Source: UBA1234 sp964400015 (GTDB lineage Bacteria; Bacillota; Clostridia; TANB77; UBA1234). Taken from it: a stretch of DNA of 64,000 bases. The stretch lies in NCBI GenBank assembly GCA_964400015.1, contig CAYNRR010000008.1, positions 1-64,000 on the forward strand. The letters are read 5' to 3'. The position numbers and the translations under genes are program-made. A model generated the notes under the pieces. The model saw nothing but the letters and a program-made list of their open reading frames with translations, did not search any database and was not told the DNA's origin. Below are positions 8,519 through 17,400 of this stretch, piece by piece. Every line of letters begins with the position of its first letter. Position 1 is the first letter of the stretch.

Positions 8519-11335
8519 TTAAAATATTTTTTTGTATTCATAACTTAGTTCGTTTGTTTCTGATATTGTTATTTCTAAATATTTTTCTCCTTTTGCTACG
8601 TCTAATGGGTCTTCTTTATTTATTGCATCATTATTTATACTTAGATATTTTATTCCTCTTTCCATTGAGTAGTTTGAGTTTTCGCCTTGATGTAATACCC
8701 AAATGTTTTTAGTGCTTTCTCTTTTTATTTCACATAGCGTATCTATAAATAGTTGCTTTTCTTTTTTATCTGTGAAATCGTTTAGTGTTCCATTCATAAT
8801 TATTATTATATTTTTTTGCTTTGATGTTTTAATTGTTTCCTCTAATTCTAACCATTGATTGTAGTCTGTAACTCTTAGTCCCCCTGATGATACGTCTATA
8901 TTTATAAATAATGCGTTTTCTATTTCTTGTGTTTCATAACCTTTTGCATTTATTTTAGAGATTTTTATATCTTTTGTTTTTTCTTCGTTTTCTTGATTTG
9001 TAAATATGATAACATCTGCTTCACTGTTTGCTTTTTCTATTATTTTCTTATTTTTTAATGAATCTAATAAAATTACTTCGTCTTCAATTTTATCATAAAC
9101 CATTATTTTTAGTGAATCGCCACTTGTTAATTCTGTACTTTTTTGAAGCTCATCTATTCCTTTTTCATCTTCTGGAAGTGTTATGTTTGCTATTTTTGAA
9201 GAACTTTCGCTTATTATTTTTAAGTCATCAATATATACTGTTCCTTCGTTTTTTATTTCTGGATTATCTTGTGCTATATAGATATCTGTTAATGTCGCTG
9301 GTAATGAAATTGAGTTTAGATTATATTTTATTTCCGTCCATTTGTCTTTTGGAATTTCTTTGCTAGCCATTAGTAATTGTGTATTTCCTTTTGCATCAAT
9401 GATTTTAAATTTTATATAATCGTTTAAGTATTCATTGCTGTACACTTTAAATGATATTTCTAGTGCTTCTGCATCTATTTCTATTGGCTCGTTAAATCTT
9501 AAGTAAGCTGCTCTTGTTGCATCTGTTTGTGTAAAGTCATATTCTAATTTTGCAGATTTTTTTAAGTCATAACTTTCTTCGTTTGAAACTTCTGCACTTC
9601 CTGTTACAGAAGTTGGATATGATACAAATTTGAATGTTTCTTTTTCAAAGCTTTCTACCGATTTTTCTTTTGATTCTCCAACACTAACCAATGCATATGC
9701 TTTCGCATTTCCTATTGATATAGCTATTATATGGTCTCCTTCTTTTGATGGTATAAATTTATTTTCTTCAAATTTGCCTGATCCACTTATCACTTCATAT
9801 TCAAGTTCATCTTTTTCAAGTGTTGCAGTGTAACCATTTTTATTTTTTGCTTTGAACGAATACTCAACACTTTCACCTAATGAGATTGCTGTTTTTTGTG
9901 GAGTAATTTCTATTTCATTTGGTGTGCTAAGTACATCTATTGAAATTGTTTTTGAAACTTTACCTTTTTTCACTTTGATAGTTGCTGTTCCAACTTCATC
10001 TGTCGAATAGATATATCCATCTTTTATTGTTACATTTGCTCCTGATACTTCAAAATCAAAGTCATCAAAATCAACTTCTACAGGATTGTAATATTTATCA
10101 TATCCTAATATTTCAATTTTTCTTTTTGAATTTACGAATACGTTTTCTTCAGGTATTTTCACTACAATATTTGCTAGTGAACTTGTTTTTGATGTGTTAA
10201 AAATTCCAATGGCATTTGTGACCATTCGTAAAGTTGTGCCACTTGGAGAATTTAATGTTTTTATAGCAAACTCTCCAAGTTTTCTTCCTACCATTGTTGT
10301 AGAACCTCCACCATCTAAATTCATGGCGTTATACACGCCTTTTTCTTTTAGAAATTCTGCAAGTTCTGTTTGTGTCATTCCAATACTCGAAGATTGTCTG
10401 CCGTCTACTGTTATTAAGTATAAAGTTTCTCCATCTTTAGATGTTCCGATGGCTGTTCTTGGATTTAACCCAGTTATGTTTGCCGTGAATTTTTCTGGTA
10501 TTTCACCATTTTCTAATAATAATGCTCCTCCTGAAACAGCCATTTTTATTGCTTCAATGTCTAAATCCATTTCAACATCTAATTCAATTTTATTTCCTTT
10601 TTTAAAGTTTGAAATCATGTTTTTGGCTGTTTCTCCATAAGTTGCTACTACAAAACCATTCTCTGGTATTTCAAAAGGTTCTCCATTTTCTCTAATTTCT
10701 TTTACTTTATTATCTACAACAAGCATTTCTGTAAGTGATAACTTTGAACCATATGTTGTTTTTCCCCAATCACTTGTGTATAGCACCGGATATTCATAAT
10801 TATTAGAAACTTTGTTATATTCTGCTATTGGAAGTTCACTTCCGTTTTTCTTATTTTTTAAAGTGATTTTATGTGTAAAATAATCAAACCATGCTTCATT
10901 TTCATCATTTAAAATAAAACTGGCAAAAGTATCTTTAGTTTCATTTTCATAGTATGTTGTTGTAAGTAGCTTGCCGTCTTTAATAGATAGTCCTATTGTA
11001 TTTCCATTAACTGATGTTCCATTAAAAAAATCTCCGTTTATAGCAGCAACTACATTTTCTTCTTTGCTAGCCATTTGATAAACAGTTTGAAATGTATTTA
11101 AACCGTTTTCAGAATTTAAAAGTCCTACTTCCGTATAAGCATCATTTAAATCAACTTCAAGAATATTTATATTAAGCCAACCTTTTTCTGTAAATCTATC
11201 ATAATTTTTTAAAACTACACCAGACGTCATTTGCTCAGTTGTAACTTTTTCATCTATGGTTGTTAATGCGTATGATGTAGAAAATCTCGTAATAATAGCA
11301 ACCGTTGCAATTGCTAAAAAAATCTTTTTCTTCAA
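8519..11335 (-). CDS. Secreted phosphodiester glycosidase (NAGPA family) with extra C-terminal domains
   Basis: A 938-aa exported protein. It has a signal peptide (residues 1-23, ending TSYA) and then a phosphodiester glycosidase domain of the NAGPA/DUF2233 family (about 30-385), with the landmarks AAINGDFFNG (near 97) and MNLDGGGSTTMVG (near 338). The family removes sugar or sugar-phosphate from phosphodiester-linked glycans. Two Ig-like or Big-type stretches follow (about 390-560), then a galactose-binding-like beta domain (about 565-715, ending VYIDDLKI). The last 200 residues resemble a metallophosphoesterase fold (IIIIMNGTLNDF, WVLHQGEN) but the usual metal-binding His/Asp set is not obvious. 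The start is TTG; its AAGGAGGA lies within the last codons of the upstream PP-loop gene, so translation is probably coupled. The substrate, perhaps a wall polymer, is unknown. Confidence 0.8.
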   Translation of the reverse strand: MKKKIFLAIATVAIITRFSTSYALTTIDEKVTTEQMTSGVVLKNYDRFTEKGWLNINILEVDLNDAYTEVGLLNSENGLNTFQTVYQMASKEENVVAAINGDFFNGTSVNGNTIGLSIKDGKLLTTTYYENETKDTFASFILNDENEAWFDYFTHKITLKNKKNGSELPIAEYNKVSNNYEYPVLYTSDWGKTTYGSKLSLTEMLVVDNKVKEIRENGEPFEIPENGFVVATYGETAKNMISNFKKGNKIELDVEMDLDIEAIKMAVSGGALLLENGEIPEKFTANITGLNPRTAIGTSKDGETLYLITVDGRQSSSIGMTQTELAEFLKEKGVYNAMNLDGGGSTTMVGRKLGEFAIKTLNSPSGTTLRMVTNAIGIFNTSKTSSLANIVVKIPEENVFVNSKRKIEILGYDKYYNPVEVDFDDFDFEVSGANVTIKDGYIYSTDEVGTATIKVKKGKVSKTISIDVLSTPNEIEITPQKTAISLGESVEYSFKAKNKNGYTATLEKDELEYEVISGSGKFEENKFIPSKEGDHIIAISIGNAKAYALVSVGESKEKSVESFEKETFKFVSYPTSVTGSAEVSNEESYDLKKSAKLEYDFTQTDATRAAYLRFNEPIEIDAEALEISFKVYSNEYLNDYIKFKIIDAKGNTQLLMASKEIPKDKWTEIKYNLNSISLPATLTDIYIAQDNPEIKNEGTVYIDDLKIISESSSKIANITLPEDEKGIDELQKSTELTSGDSLKIMVYDKIEDEVILLDSLKNKKIIEKANSEADVIIFTNQENEEKTKDIKISKINAKGYETQEIENALFINIDVSSGGLRVTDYNQWLELEETIKTSKQKNIIIIMNGTLNDFTDKKEKQLFIDTLCEIKRESTKNIWVLHQGENSNYSMERGIKYLSINNDAINKEDPLDVAKGEKYLEITISETNELSYEYKKIF

Positions 11336-11338
11336 AAG

Positions 11339-12067
11339 CTATTCCTCCTTAGTCTTAAATTTTTCCCAACCTTTAATATTTGAACGTTCAATCGCACCAA
11401 ATATACACGCTTTTAGACGTGGAATATATTTTGAAAGTTCCAAAATTATATTTTTCATAAATTCTCTTTTTGTGTTTCCATCTACAGCACAAGTTTTTTT
11501 CATTACAGGTATATTATTTCTTTTTGCAAAAGCTTTTATTTCTTTTTCTTCTATATAAATAAAAGGTCTTATAGTCGTTATATTACTTCTTGAAAGATAT
11601 GTAACAGGCGAAAAAGTATGTATATTTCCTTCATAAAAAAGACTTAAGAAAAATGTTTCAATTACGTCATCTTTATGATGTCCTAATGCAATCTTGTTGC
11701 AACCAATTCTTTTCGCCACATCATTAAGTGCTCCTCTTCTTAAATTAGCACAAAGTGAGCAAGGATTTTTTTCCTTTCTTATATCAAAAACAACTTCTCT
11801 AATATTAGTTTTTTCTATTACATACTCTACTTCAATCTTCTTACATAAATCCTCAAGTATTTTAGTATCAAATGTATTAGAACCTGGATCTATTGTAACA
11901 GCGACAATTTCAAATTTCTTTGGATAAAATATTTGCAAATTTTTAAGTGCTAAAAGTAAAGTCACGCTATCTTTGCCACCGGACAAACCAACAGCAATCT
12001 TATCGCCTTCTTCTATCATATTATAGTCTTCAATTGCTTTTCTCATAGGACTTAAAATCGCTTTCAT
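11339..12067 (-). CDS. TtcA/TilS-type PP-loop tRNA-modifying ATPase
   Basis: Cytoplasmic PP-loop ATP pyrophosphatase of 242 aa, closest to the TtcA group that thiolates tRNA cytidine-32. The nucleotide-binding motif is VGLSGGKDSVTLL (about 27-39). A CSLC pair follows near 107-110, then GHHKDDVIETFFLSLFYEG. A further Cys in KKTCAVDG may complete the cysteine set that holds the iron-sulfur cluster in TtcA. The start is ATG 12067, directly after GGAGGA; the upstream TTG (12079) would place the RBS inside the gene. It lies 14 bp after a prepilin-like gene, and its end overlaps the RBS of the glycosidase gene. Whether the substrate is tRNA position 32 cannot be read from sequence. Confidence 0.8.
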   Translation of the reverse strand: MKAILSPMRKAIEDYNMIEEGDKIAVGLSGGKDSVTLLLALKNLQIFYPKKFEIVAVTIDPGSNTFDTKILEDLCKKIEVEYVIEKTNIREVVFDIRKEKNPCSLCANLRRGALNDVAKRIGCNKIALGHHKDDVIETFFLSLFYEGNIHTFSPVTYLSRSNITTIRPFIYIEEKEIKAFAKRNNIPVMKKTCAVDGNTKREFMKNIILELSKYIPRLKACIFGAIERSNIKGWEKFKTKEE

Positions 12068-12081
12068 ATCTTCCTCCAAAA

Positions 12082-12522
12082 TTACTCTTTAAATTTTATA
12101 TCTTCTACTCTTTCATATTTTCCAGTTAAATAATCTACAACATATGGTGCAGATAAACCTTTATATGCTGCTAAAGAATCATCTCCAACTTTATACCTAA
12201 TATCGCCCAATTCTTCGTCTTCTTCTCCTCCTGGCACAAGATAATAGCCTGTTCCATATTCTTTATCACCAGAACCAATAACAACCTTATCACCATCAAC
12301 TAAAGCAATTCCAACCATTACATTTTTATCAACCATTGCTTGTGTTAGCAAAGAACGAATTATTTCATTGTCTGCATATATAGTAGCTTCTTTTTTAGCT
12401 TCTCCCGAATCATCTATCATTCTCAAAGAATATCTTGTTGCAACTCCTGCTAATATAACCATTACTATAACCGTAATCGCAACTGTCATAAGCGAAAGGC
12501 CTGAATTTTTCTTGATTTTCAT
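12082..12522 (-). CDS. Small prepilin-like protein
   Basis: A 146-aa protein whose N-terminus (KIKKNSG-LSLMT, then a hydrophobic helix VAITVIVMVILAGVATRYS) is a prepilin-type signal. As in the two giant proteins, position +5 of the predicted mature chain is not Glu. The soluble part (40-146) is acidic and contains GDGDK- and GTGYYLVPGGEEDE-like loops; I recognise no further domain. The start is supported by GAGGTG upstream. It heads the operon with the TtcA-like and glycosidase genes. It may be a minor pilin or pseudopilin. No prepilin peptidase or assembly ATPase is in this window. Confidence 0.7.
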   Translation of the reverse strand: MKIKKNSGLSLMTVAITVIVMVILAGVATRYSLRMIDDSGEAKKEATIYADNEIIRSLLTQAMVDKNVMVGIALVDGDKVVIGSGDKEYGTGYYLVPGGEEDEELGDIRYKVGDDSLAAYKGLSAPYVVDYLTGKYERVEDIKFKE

Positions 12523-12709
12523 ATATTTTTACACCTCGTTATATTTTATTTTCTAAGTATCCAAAGATATTATATTTCATACAAAAACTTTTGAAAAGAA
12601 TAATATTGCCTATTTTTCAATATTTTACAATTGACTTATAAATTTTTTATATTTTTTACAAATTTATGTTGCAAAAGAATCAAAATGATGTTATACTTAC
12701 AACTTGTAA

Positions 12710-12785
12710 CGGGGTGTGGCTCAGTTGGTAGAGTACGTGGTTTGGGACCATGGGGCCGGAGGTTCGAGTCCTCTCACCCCGACCA
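12710..12785 (+). tRNA. tRNA-Pro (anticodon TGG), CCA encoded
   Basis: Acceptor CGGGGTG pairs with CACCCCG. There is a D-arm (GCTC...GAGT) and an anticodon stem CGTGG/CCATG with loop TTTGGGA (anticodon TGG). The T-arm is GGAGG-TTCGAGT-CCTCT, and the discriminator A is followed by an encoded CCA. The foreign-looking region starts right after it. Confidence 0.95.
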
Positions 12786-12788
12786 GTT

Positions 12789-12829
12789 AAAGACTTGAAA
12801 GAGTAATCTTTCAAGTCTTTTTGTTTTTT
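12789..12829 (+). terminator. Terminator of tRNA-Pro
   Basis: A perfect 13-bp stem, AAAGACTTGAAAG and its complement, encloses a 6-nt loop and is followed by a T-rich tract. Confidence 0.95.
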
Positions 12830-13019
12830 ATTTTAAATCAGCATTTTGAAGGTTAATTTGTTTTCAAAAATTCCCTTTCAGTCATTTCATTACTTAAAAT
12901 TTCCTATTTTTTATTCATTTAACGAATATTTTAAGCATATTTTACATATTATAATAAGCAGTAATACGTACTTGATTTTCTCCACAAATTATCGTATAAC
13001 GATAAAAATAGGTGATAAT

Positions 13020-13408
13020 ATGATATTGACTAATGATATTATAAAGTTAAATTTACAAGGTTATTCGAATAAAGATACTAAAATATGTAGAGAAGTAAAA
13101 AATGAAAATTTAATAAACGGTTTATATGAAACTGATTCAACTATAAACGGATATCTTCTAGCAGGAAGTATTTATGGACCGTCTTATTTATCATTTGATT
13201 TTGAATTGTCATATTATGGTATAATTCCTGAAAAAGTAACAGCTTTTACAAATGCTACTTATGATAAAAAGAAGAAAAAAATGTATAAAACCAATTCGGA
13301 GTATTTTTATATAGAGATATACCATCAAATGTTTATCCTTTAGGAATAAACATTATCGAAGAAAATGATGCTAAAGAAGATGTTATTGTTTTTTATAGAA
13401 ATAACTAA
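13020..13408 (+). pseudogene. Frameshifted, truncated AbiEi-like antitoxin remnant
   Basis: The first frame gives about 107 residues with the segment NGYLLAGSIYGPSYLSFDF, then LSYYGIIPE and TFxNATYDKKKKK. This is the pattern of AbiEi-family proteins, the antitoxin/regulator of type IV toxin-antitoxin systems. Near 13314-13323 the reading frame is lost. In another frame the family's next motif continues at once (DIPSNVYPLGINI...) and runs to a stop at 13408. The C-terminal part of the family is absent, and no AbiEii toxin gene lies nearby. GGTG precedes the ATG at 13020. Best read as a decaying defence gene. Confidence 0.7.
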
Positions 13409-13539
13409 AAATCTTAATGTAAAATAATATTTCTTTAAATTTTATGTAAATCATGTTATAATACTGTTAACAAGTCATTTGTTTTTATCCCTAGGCTAGG
13501 CAACAGTGATTTGGCATCATTATATTGGAGGGATTTACT

Positions 13540-13788
13540 ATGTTCGGTAAGTCGAAAAAGTTCAAGGGTTCTACTAAGATTACGTGTGCTCACGCCCTTG
13601 TGGAATCGCTCATCCAGCTCAATCCCACGGTTGCGTTTGAGTACGATGATACCTATGATTGGATCAAGGTATCTTGCTCTCCTTCCGACCTCCGGCTTCC
13701 GGAACCGTTCTATTACAATGAAAAGAACGGCATCACCAACAAGCATCAGACTGCTAACGGTATTTATTTTTCCGTGATCGTTATCTGA
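13540..13788 (+). CDS. Small orphan protein, GC-richer than neighbours
   Basis: An 82-aa product of unknown function, starting MFGKSKKFKG, with no signal peptide or membrane segment. The start is fixed by GGAGGG (13527-13532), seven bases upstream. A TATAAT lies at about 13455 upstream and a strong hairpin terminator follows, so it is an independent transcription unit. Codons such as ctc, ccg, tcc and cgg are frequent, in contrast to the A/T-ending codons of the origin genes, which suggests transfer from another genome. It contains two Cys (CAHALVE and SCSP). I do not recognise the family. A second orphan gene of similar style lies at 20931, on the other side of the synthetase-like cluster. 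Confidence 0.7.
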   Translation: MFGKSKKFKGSTKITCAHALVESLIQLNPTVAFEYDDTYDWIKVSCSPSDLRLPEPFYYNEKNGITNKHQTANGIYFSVIVI

Positions 13789-13799
13789 TTCTTGTATTC

Positions 13800-13835
13800 A
13801 ACGTGCTATTCGCTTGCGAATGGCACGTTTTCTTG
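13800..13835 (+). terminator. Terminator after the 82-aa gene
   Basis: AACGTGCTATTCGC pairs with GCGAATGGCACGTT (one wobble) around a 2-nt loop, followed by TTCTTG. About 190 bp of AT-rich sequence with no visible feature separates it from the next start. Confidence 0.8.
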
Positions 13836-14022
13836 TTTATTTATACATACTCGGCTTACATTCTTATATCATATATTTTCTCCGTTTTATCATCTAATTA
13901 TTTTTCAGTACACAATATATTTAAAATATATTTGTTATTATTTACAAAAAATTTTTTAAATGGTATATTTCAAATATACACCACTTTTACGAGTGTACTT
14001 TTTAAGGAGATGATATTATATA

Positions 14023-15055
14023 TGATAAAACCTAAAAGACTCAAAGAAGGAGATACTATAGCTCTTGTTAGCTTATCTAGTGGACTAATTGGTGAAAGTG
14101 CATTCATCCACAAATATACTTTAGCTCAAAAAAGATTAAAAGAAATTTTTGGACTTAATTTGATTGCTATGCCAAATTCTCTAAAAGGAATAGAATATCT
14201 TTACGATCACCCTGAAAAACGTGCTGAAGATTTTATGAATGCTTTTAAAGATGAAAATATACAAGGAATTATTTGCGCAATAGGTGGCGAAGATACAATT
14301 CGATTACTTCCTTATATCGATTTTGAAGTAATAAAAAATAATCCTAAAATTTTTTTAGGATATTCGGATACTACAATAAATCATTTTATGATGTATAAAG
14401 CCGGCGTCACCTCTTTTTACGGTCCAAACATTATGTGTGATTTTGCTGAATATGGAAATATGTACGAATATACCGAAAATGCAATAAAAGAATTACTTTT
14501 CCTTGCTAATTCTAAGTACGAAATGAAAAAAAGTTCATATTGGGTTAATGATTTTATAGAATGGGATGCAAAAAATATTGATAAAGTTAAAGAAAGAATT
14601 ACTGATACAACAGGTTACGAAATCTTACAAGGTAGTGGTAAAATAATCCGGAAAATTATTAGGAGGGTGCATTGATGTTTTTCCAATGTTAATTGGTACA
14701 AGCATCTGGCCATCTCTTGATGAATGGAAAAATAAAGTTTTATTTTTAGAAACAAGTGAAGAAGCTCTCAAACCTCAAATGTTAAAATATTACCTTAGAG
14801 GACTGGCTGCCCAAGGTATTTTAAATTCTATAAAAGGAATTATTTTTGGAAAACCACAAGGAAATATTTATTATGAGGAATATAAAGCTATAATTAAAGA
14901 AGTACTTAAAGAATATAATTTAGAAAATTTACCTGTTATGTACAATTTGAATTTTGGTCATAATCTTCCAATACGGAATAATTCCTTACGGAATAGACTG
15001 TGAATTAGATTTAGATAACAAAAAATTATACTTTTTAGAAAATGTAGTTGAATAA
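14023..15055 (+). pseudogene. S66 (LdcA/MccF-type) peptidase broken by two frameshifts
   Basis: Three successive frames together spell one complete S66-family serine peptidase. Frame one runs from ATG 14023 (AAGGAG upstream) with LKEGDTIALVSLSSG, an AIGGEDTIRLLPYID segment and the nucleophile motif FLGYSDTT. Frame one ends in KIIRRVH at 14675, but the expected GGCIDVFPMLIGTS continues in the next frame from about 14650. Frame two carries LFLETSEE (catalytic Glu region) and NFGHNLP (catalytic His). It is lost near 14968-14980, after which IIPYGIDCELDLDNKKLYF continues in a third frame to the TAA at 15053-15055. All catalytic residues are present, so inactivation is recent or the base calls are wrong here. 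S66 enzymes cleave LD-peptide bonds in murein peptides or, in the MccF branch, hydrolyse aminoacyl- or peptidyl-nucleotide antibiotics. Confidence 0.8.
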
Positions 15056-15091
15056 CTAAAGTTAGTTTTGAATTAAAAAAATTTTACAACA

Positions 15092-15129
15092 AAAAGCCAT
15101 CCCTATAAAATTAGATAGGGATGGCTTTT
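15092..15129. terminator. Bidirectional terminator
   Basis: A perfect 15-bp stem (AAAAGCCATCCCTAT and its complement) with an 8-nt loop sits between the convergent S66 pseudogene and the HisRS-like gene. A-runs and T-runs flank it on both sides. Confidence 0.9.
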
Positions 15130-15130
15130 A

Positions 15131-16369
15131 TTAAAGTATTGCTAAAACTTTCTTAATTGTCAGTTCATCATCAATTTTATTTGATCGAATATTGATACCT
15201 TTTGAATTAAAAAACATGGCTACGCTTTCTTTGTAAAATTCAGAAGAAAAGAATGCTTTAATATTAAACTTTTTGCACGGCAAAATACAAAATTGATAAT
15301 CTTCATTTAAAGTCGAAGCATTCAATTTGCACATTAAATTGTTGATAGTACATAATTTTTCAAAATCGTATACTCCATCAAGAATCAAGTAAACTTTCTT
15401 TTTCTTTTGCTTATCTTCCTGCATAAGTTGAGCCATAACTTGAACACCTATGCCCATACATACACCGGGTACATTCAAAGAATTATTAAAACAATTGGTA
15501 AGAAAATCAATTCTTCCACCGTCAATAAGTAAATATTCACAACTATCTTTAGATGCATATATACGATAATTCATACCAGAATAATGATTTGTACCACCAA
15601 GATTGCTAAGCGAAAAGCGAATTGGAATGCTGATTTTAAAAATATTTTGTAGTATTTCATACAATTCAATCGACTTTTTAATTTCTTCTACAACTCTGAA
15701 ATCAGAAATCTTTTTTGAAATTTCCTCAAGTTCATCAAATGAAATATTATTTTTCAAGTAAAGTTCTCTTAAAATAAGATAATCACTATGTTTTTCAAGT
15801 AATGTTTCTATGACAGTGATATCATTAAATCTAACCTTGCTAGCAATATCTTCTCCTAAAACATTAAGAAGATTTTGATTTGAAATTTGTAGATATTCAT
15901 TATCAAAGCATTGAAGTTTTGATAACATTTCAATACATATGGATATAAGTTCTGCATCAGCATAAAGTGACGTGGTCCCCCAAATTCCTAATAAAATTTG
16001 TTTAAAATTTTTTCTGTATCCTGGCAAATTGGGAATTCTGTCTCTATATAAATCATCCATTTGAATGAATTTATGTGTTATAGAAGCTGAATTAGGTAAA
16101 TCTGCTATAAATCTACTCATCGACATCGCAAGATCTGATTTTAATAAAAAGATTGATTTTTGTTTAGATCGTACAACTTCAAAAATTTTGCTAAAATGGA
16201 CTTTTGTTGCTTTAAGATACCTTTCTTTTTCTTCAAAAGGAGCAGTTTGAAGTTTTAAAAAACCATTAGCATCTGCAATGTTGGAAATAATATCGTATAT
16301 ATATTCAATACATGCGATTTCTTCCCCATAAACATCATACACCTGTGAAATTTTACTCTCCGAACTCAT
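15131..16369 (-). CDS. HisRS/HisZ-like class II synthetase paralogue, degenerate
   Basis: About 412 aa. The order of recognisable segments follows the histidyl-tRNA synthetase / HisZ core. LLKSDLAMSMSRFIA (about 75-90) corresponds to LRPDMT...AR. YRDRIPNLPGYRKNFKQ (about 108-125) is motif 2-like, followed by ADAELISICIEML. LGGTNHYSGMNYRIY (near 258) stands where HisRS has RGLDYYTG, then GGRIDFL, then GVCMGIGVQVMAQL (near 305) as motif 3. The motif 3 ER pair is replaced by QV, and the Glu after motif 2 by Gly, so ATP-dependent His activation looks unlikely. As in HisZ, a ligand-binding or partner role is more plausible. The start is ATG 16369 after GGTGAG; GTG 16375 is possible. It is second in an operon behind the methyltransferase. 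No other his gene is nearby. Confidence 0.65.
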   Translation of the reverse strand: MSSESKISQVYDVYGEEIACIEYIYDIISNIADANGFLKLQTAPFEEKERYLKATKVHFSKIFEVVRSKQKSIFLLKSDLAMSMSRFIADLPNSASITHKFIQMDDLYRDRIPNLPGYRKNFKQILLGIWGTTSLYADAELISICIEMLSKLQCFDNEYLQISNQNLLNVLGEDIASKVRFNDITVIETLLEKHSDYLILRELYLKNNISFDELEEISKKISDFRVVEEIKKSIELYEILQNIFKISIPIRFSLSNLGGTNHYSGMNYRIYASKDSCEYLLIDGGRIDFLTNCFNNSLNVPGVCMGIGVQVMAQLMQEDKQKKKKVYLILDGVYDFEKLCTINNLMCKLNASTLNEDYQFCILPCKKFNIKAFFSSEFYKESVAMFFNSKGINIRSNKIDDELTIKKVLAIL

Positions 16370-16403
16370 AAACACTCACCGCCTTTTAAGGTAGTATTAT
16401 GAA

Positions 16404-17237
16404 TTAAACCTTTCCTACAATAAAAATCTGGTTACCTCTTGCTGCAATATCATCTGCATAAAAAAGTTTTTTCTCAATTTCAAAAACTTTATCAAAAATA
16501 TCCTTCTTTTCAAGAATATCTTCCAATACCTCAGTAGAACCATGAAGTTGAGTTTCAGCATAACCAGGATAAATAACGTTAGGAAAACCAGAAACTCTTT
16601 CTACTGTGATTTCAGCTACATCATACATATTACGAATTTTAGTAGGAGTATACATATGCATAAAAGGCATATTATCAGTGAATTTCGACATTTCATCGTG
16701 CATAGCTGTTTCAACATATTTAAAATTGTTTACCGAAATATTGAAAAATAAATTATGATAAAGATTTGGAACCAGCGAAACAACATAGCCACCAGGCTTA
16801 GTTACTCGGGATAACTCATTTAGTGCAACTTGTGGATATTGAACAAACCCCAAAACATTGTGAAAATTAAAGCTTACATCAACTATATTAGATGCATATT
16901 CCAAATGTTCAATGTTACCTTCAGAAATGCAAAGCCTACTTGAATATTCCGGCAATACAAATTTCTTCTTTGCTTCAGCAAGCATATCGACAGATAAATC
17001 AACAAGATATCCTCTTGAATTCGGATATTCTTCAAGAATTTTCTTAGTCCACCGTCCTGTTCCTCCACCTGCATCAAGGAAAACAAAATTAGGTGGAAGT
17101 TTATTTAAGACTTCATTCTTAAAAAAGTACCAAAGTAACTTATCTGATAAAACCCAGTAAATCTGATTTTCGACATCATCATATGCCGAAGCTTTCTGAG
17201 CAAAATAGCTCTGCACACCTGTAATAGTTGTTGCCAT
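16404..17237 (-). CDS. Class I SAM-dependent methyltransferase
   Basis: A 277-aa cytoplasmic enzyme with a Rossmann-type methyltransferase fold. Motif I is VFLDAGGGTGRWTKK (about 47-61), an acidic residue ends the second strand (GYLVDLSVDML), a motif near ISEGNIEHL follows, and RVTKPGGYVVSLVPN is the post-III segment. The C-terminal 100 residues are probably the substrate-binding cap; they contain HMYTPTKIRNM, typical of small-molecule C/N/O-methyltransferases. The start is ATG 17237, with AAAGGAGG just upstream. It is the first gene of the leftward operon, driven by the promoter at 17295-17323, and is followed after about 30 bp by the HisRS-like gene. The methyl acceptor is unknown; the context suggests a specialised small molecule or aminoacyl/nucleotide conjugate. 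Confidence 0.8.
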   Translation of the reverse strand: MATTITGVQSYFAQKASAYDDVENQIYWVLSDKLLWYFFKNEVLNKLPPNFVFLDAGGGTGRWTKKILEEYPNSRGYLVDLSVDMLAEAKKKFVLPEYSSRLCISEGNIEHLEYASNIVDVSFNFHNVLGFVQYPQVALNELSRVTKPGGYVVSLVPNLYHNLFFNISVNNFKYVETAMHDEMSKFTDNMPFMHMYTPTKIRNMYDVAEITVERVSGFPNVIYPGYAETQLHGSTEVLEDILEKKDIFDKVFEIEKKLFYADDIAARGNQIFIVGKV

Positions 17238-17294
17238 GAAATTTCCTCCTTTATTAAATGGTTGGGAATACTTATAAGCCATTCAGACACCAGA

Positions 17295-17323
17295 ATTCTA
17301 GCACACATTATTTTTACTGTCAA
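17295..17323 (-). promoter_or_regulatory. Sigma-A promoter, leftward (methyltransferase operon)
   Basis: On the minus strand TTGACA (17318-17323) and TAGAAT (17295-17300) are separated by exactly 17 bases. The -10 lies in an AGAATTCTA palindrome that recurs at the divergent promoter. Confidence 0.85.
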
Positions 17324-17332
17324 CGTTTTTTG

Positions 17333-17361
17333 TTGACTTATTTCGAAAATGATGGTAGAAT
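17333..17361 (+). promoter_or_regulatory. Sigma-A promoter, rightward (AsnRS-like/ProRS-like operon)
   Basis: TTGACT (17333-17338), a 17-base spacer and TAGAAT (17356-17361), inside TAGAATTCTA. The -35 elements of the two divergent promoters are 9 bp apart and themselves form an inverted repeat, GTCAAC/GTTGAC. The paired palindromes over both -10 boxes look like operator sites (inference). Confidence 0.85.
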
Positions 17362-17400
17362 TCTAACGAAAATTCAAACTATTTAAAGGAGGTTCGTACT

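Noticed and set aside
13456..13746. Minus-strand 96-residue frame overlapping the 82-aa gene
   Set aside because: No RBS; the plus-strand gene has a good RBS and a terminator.
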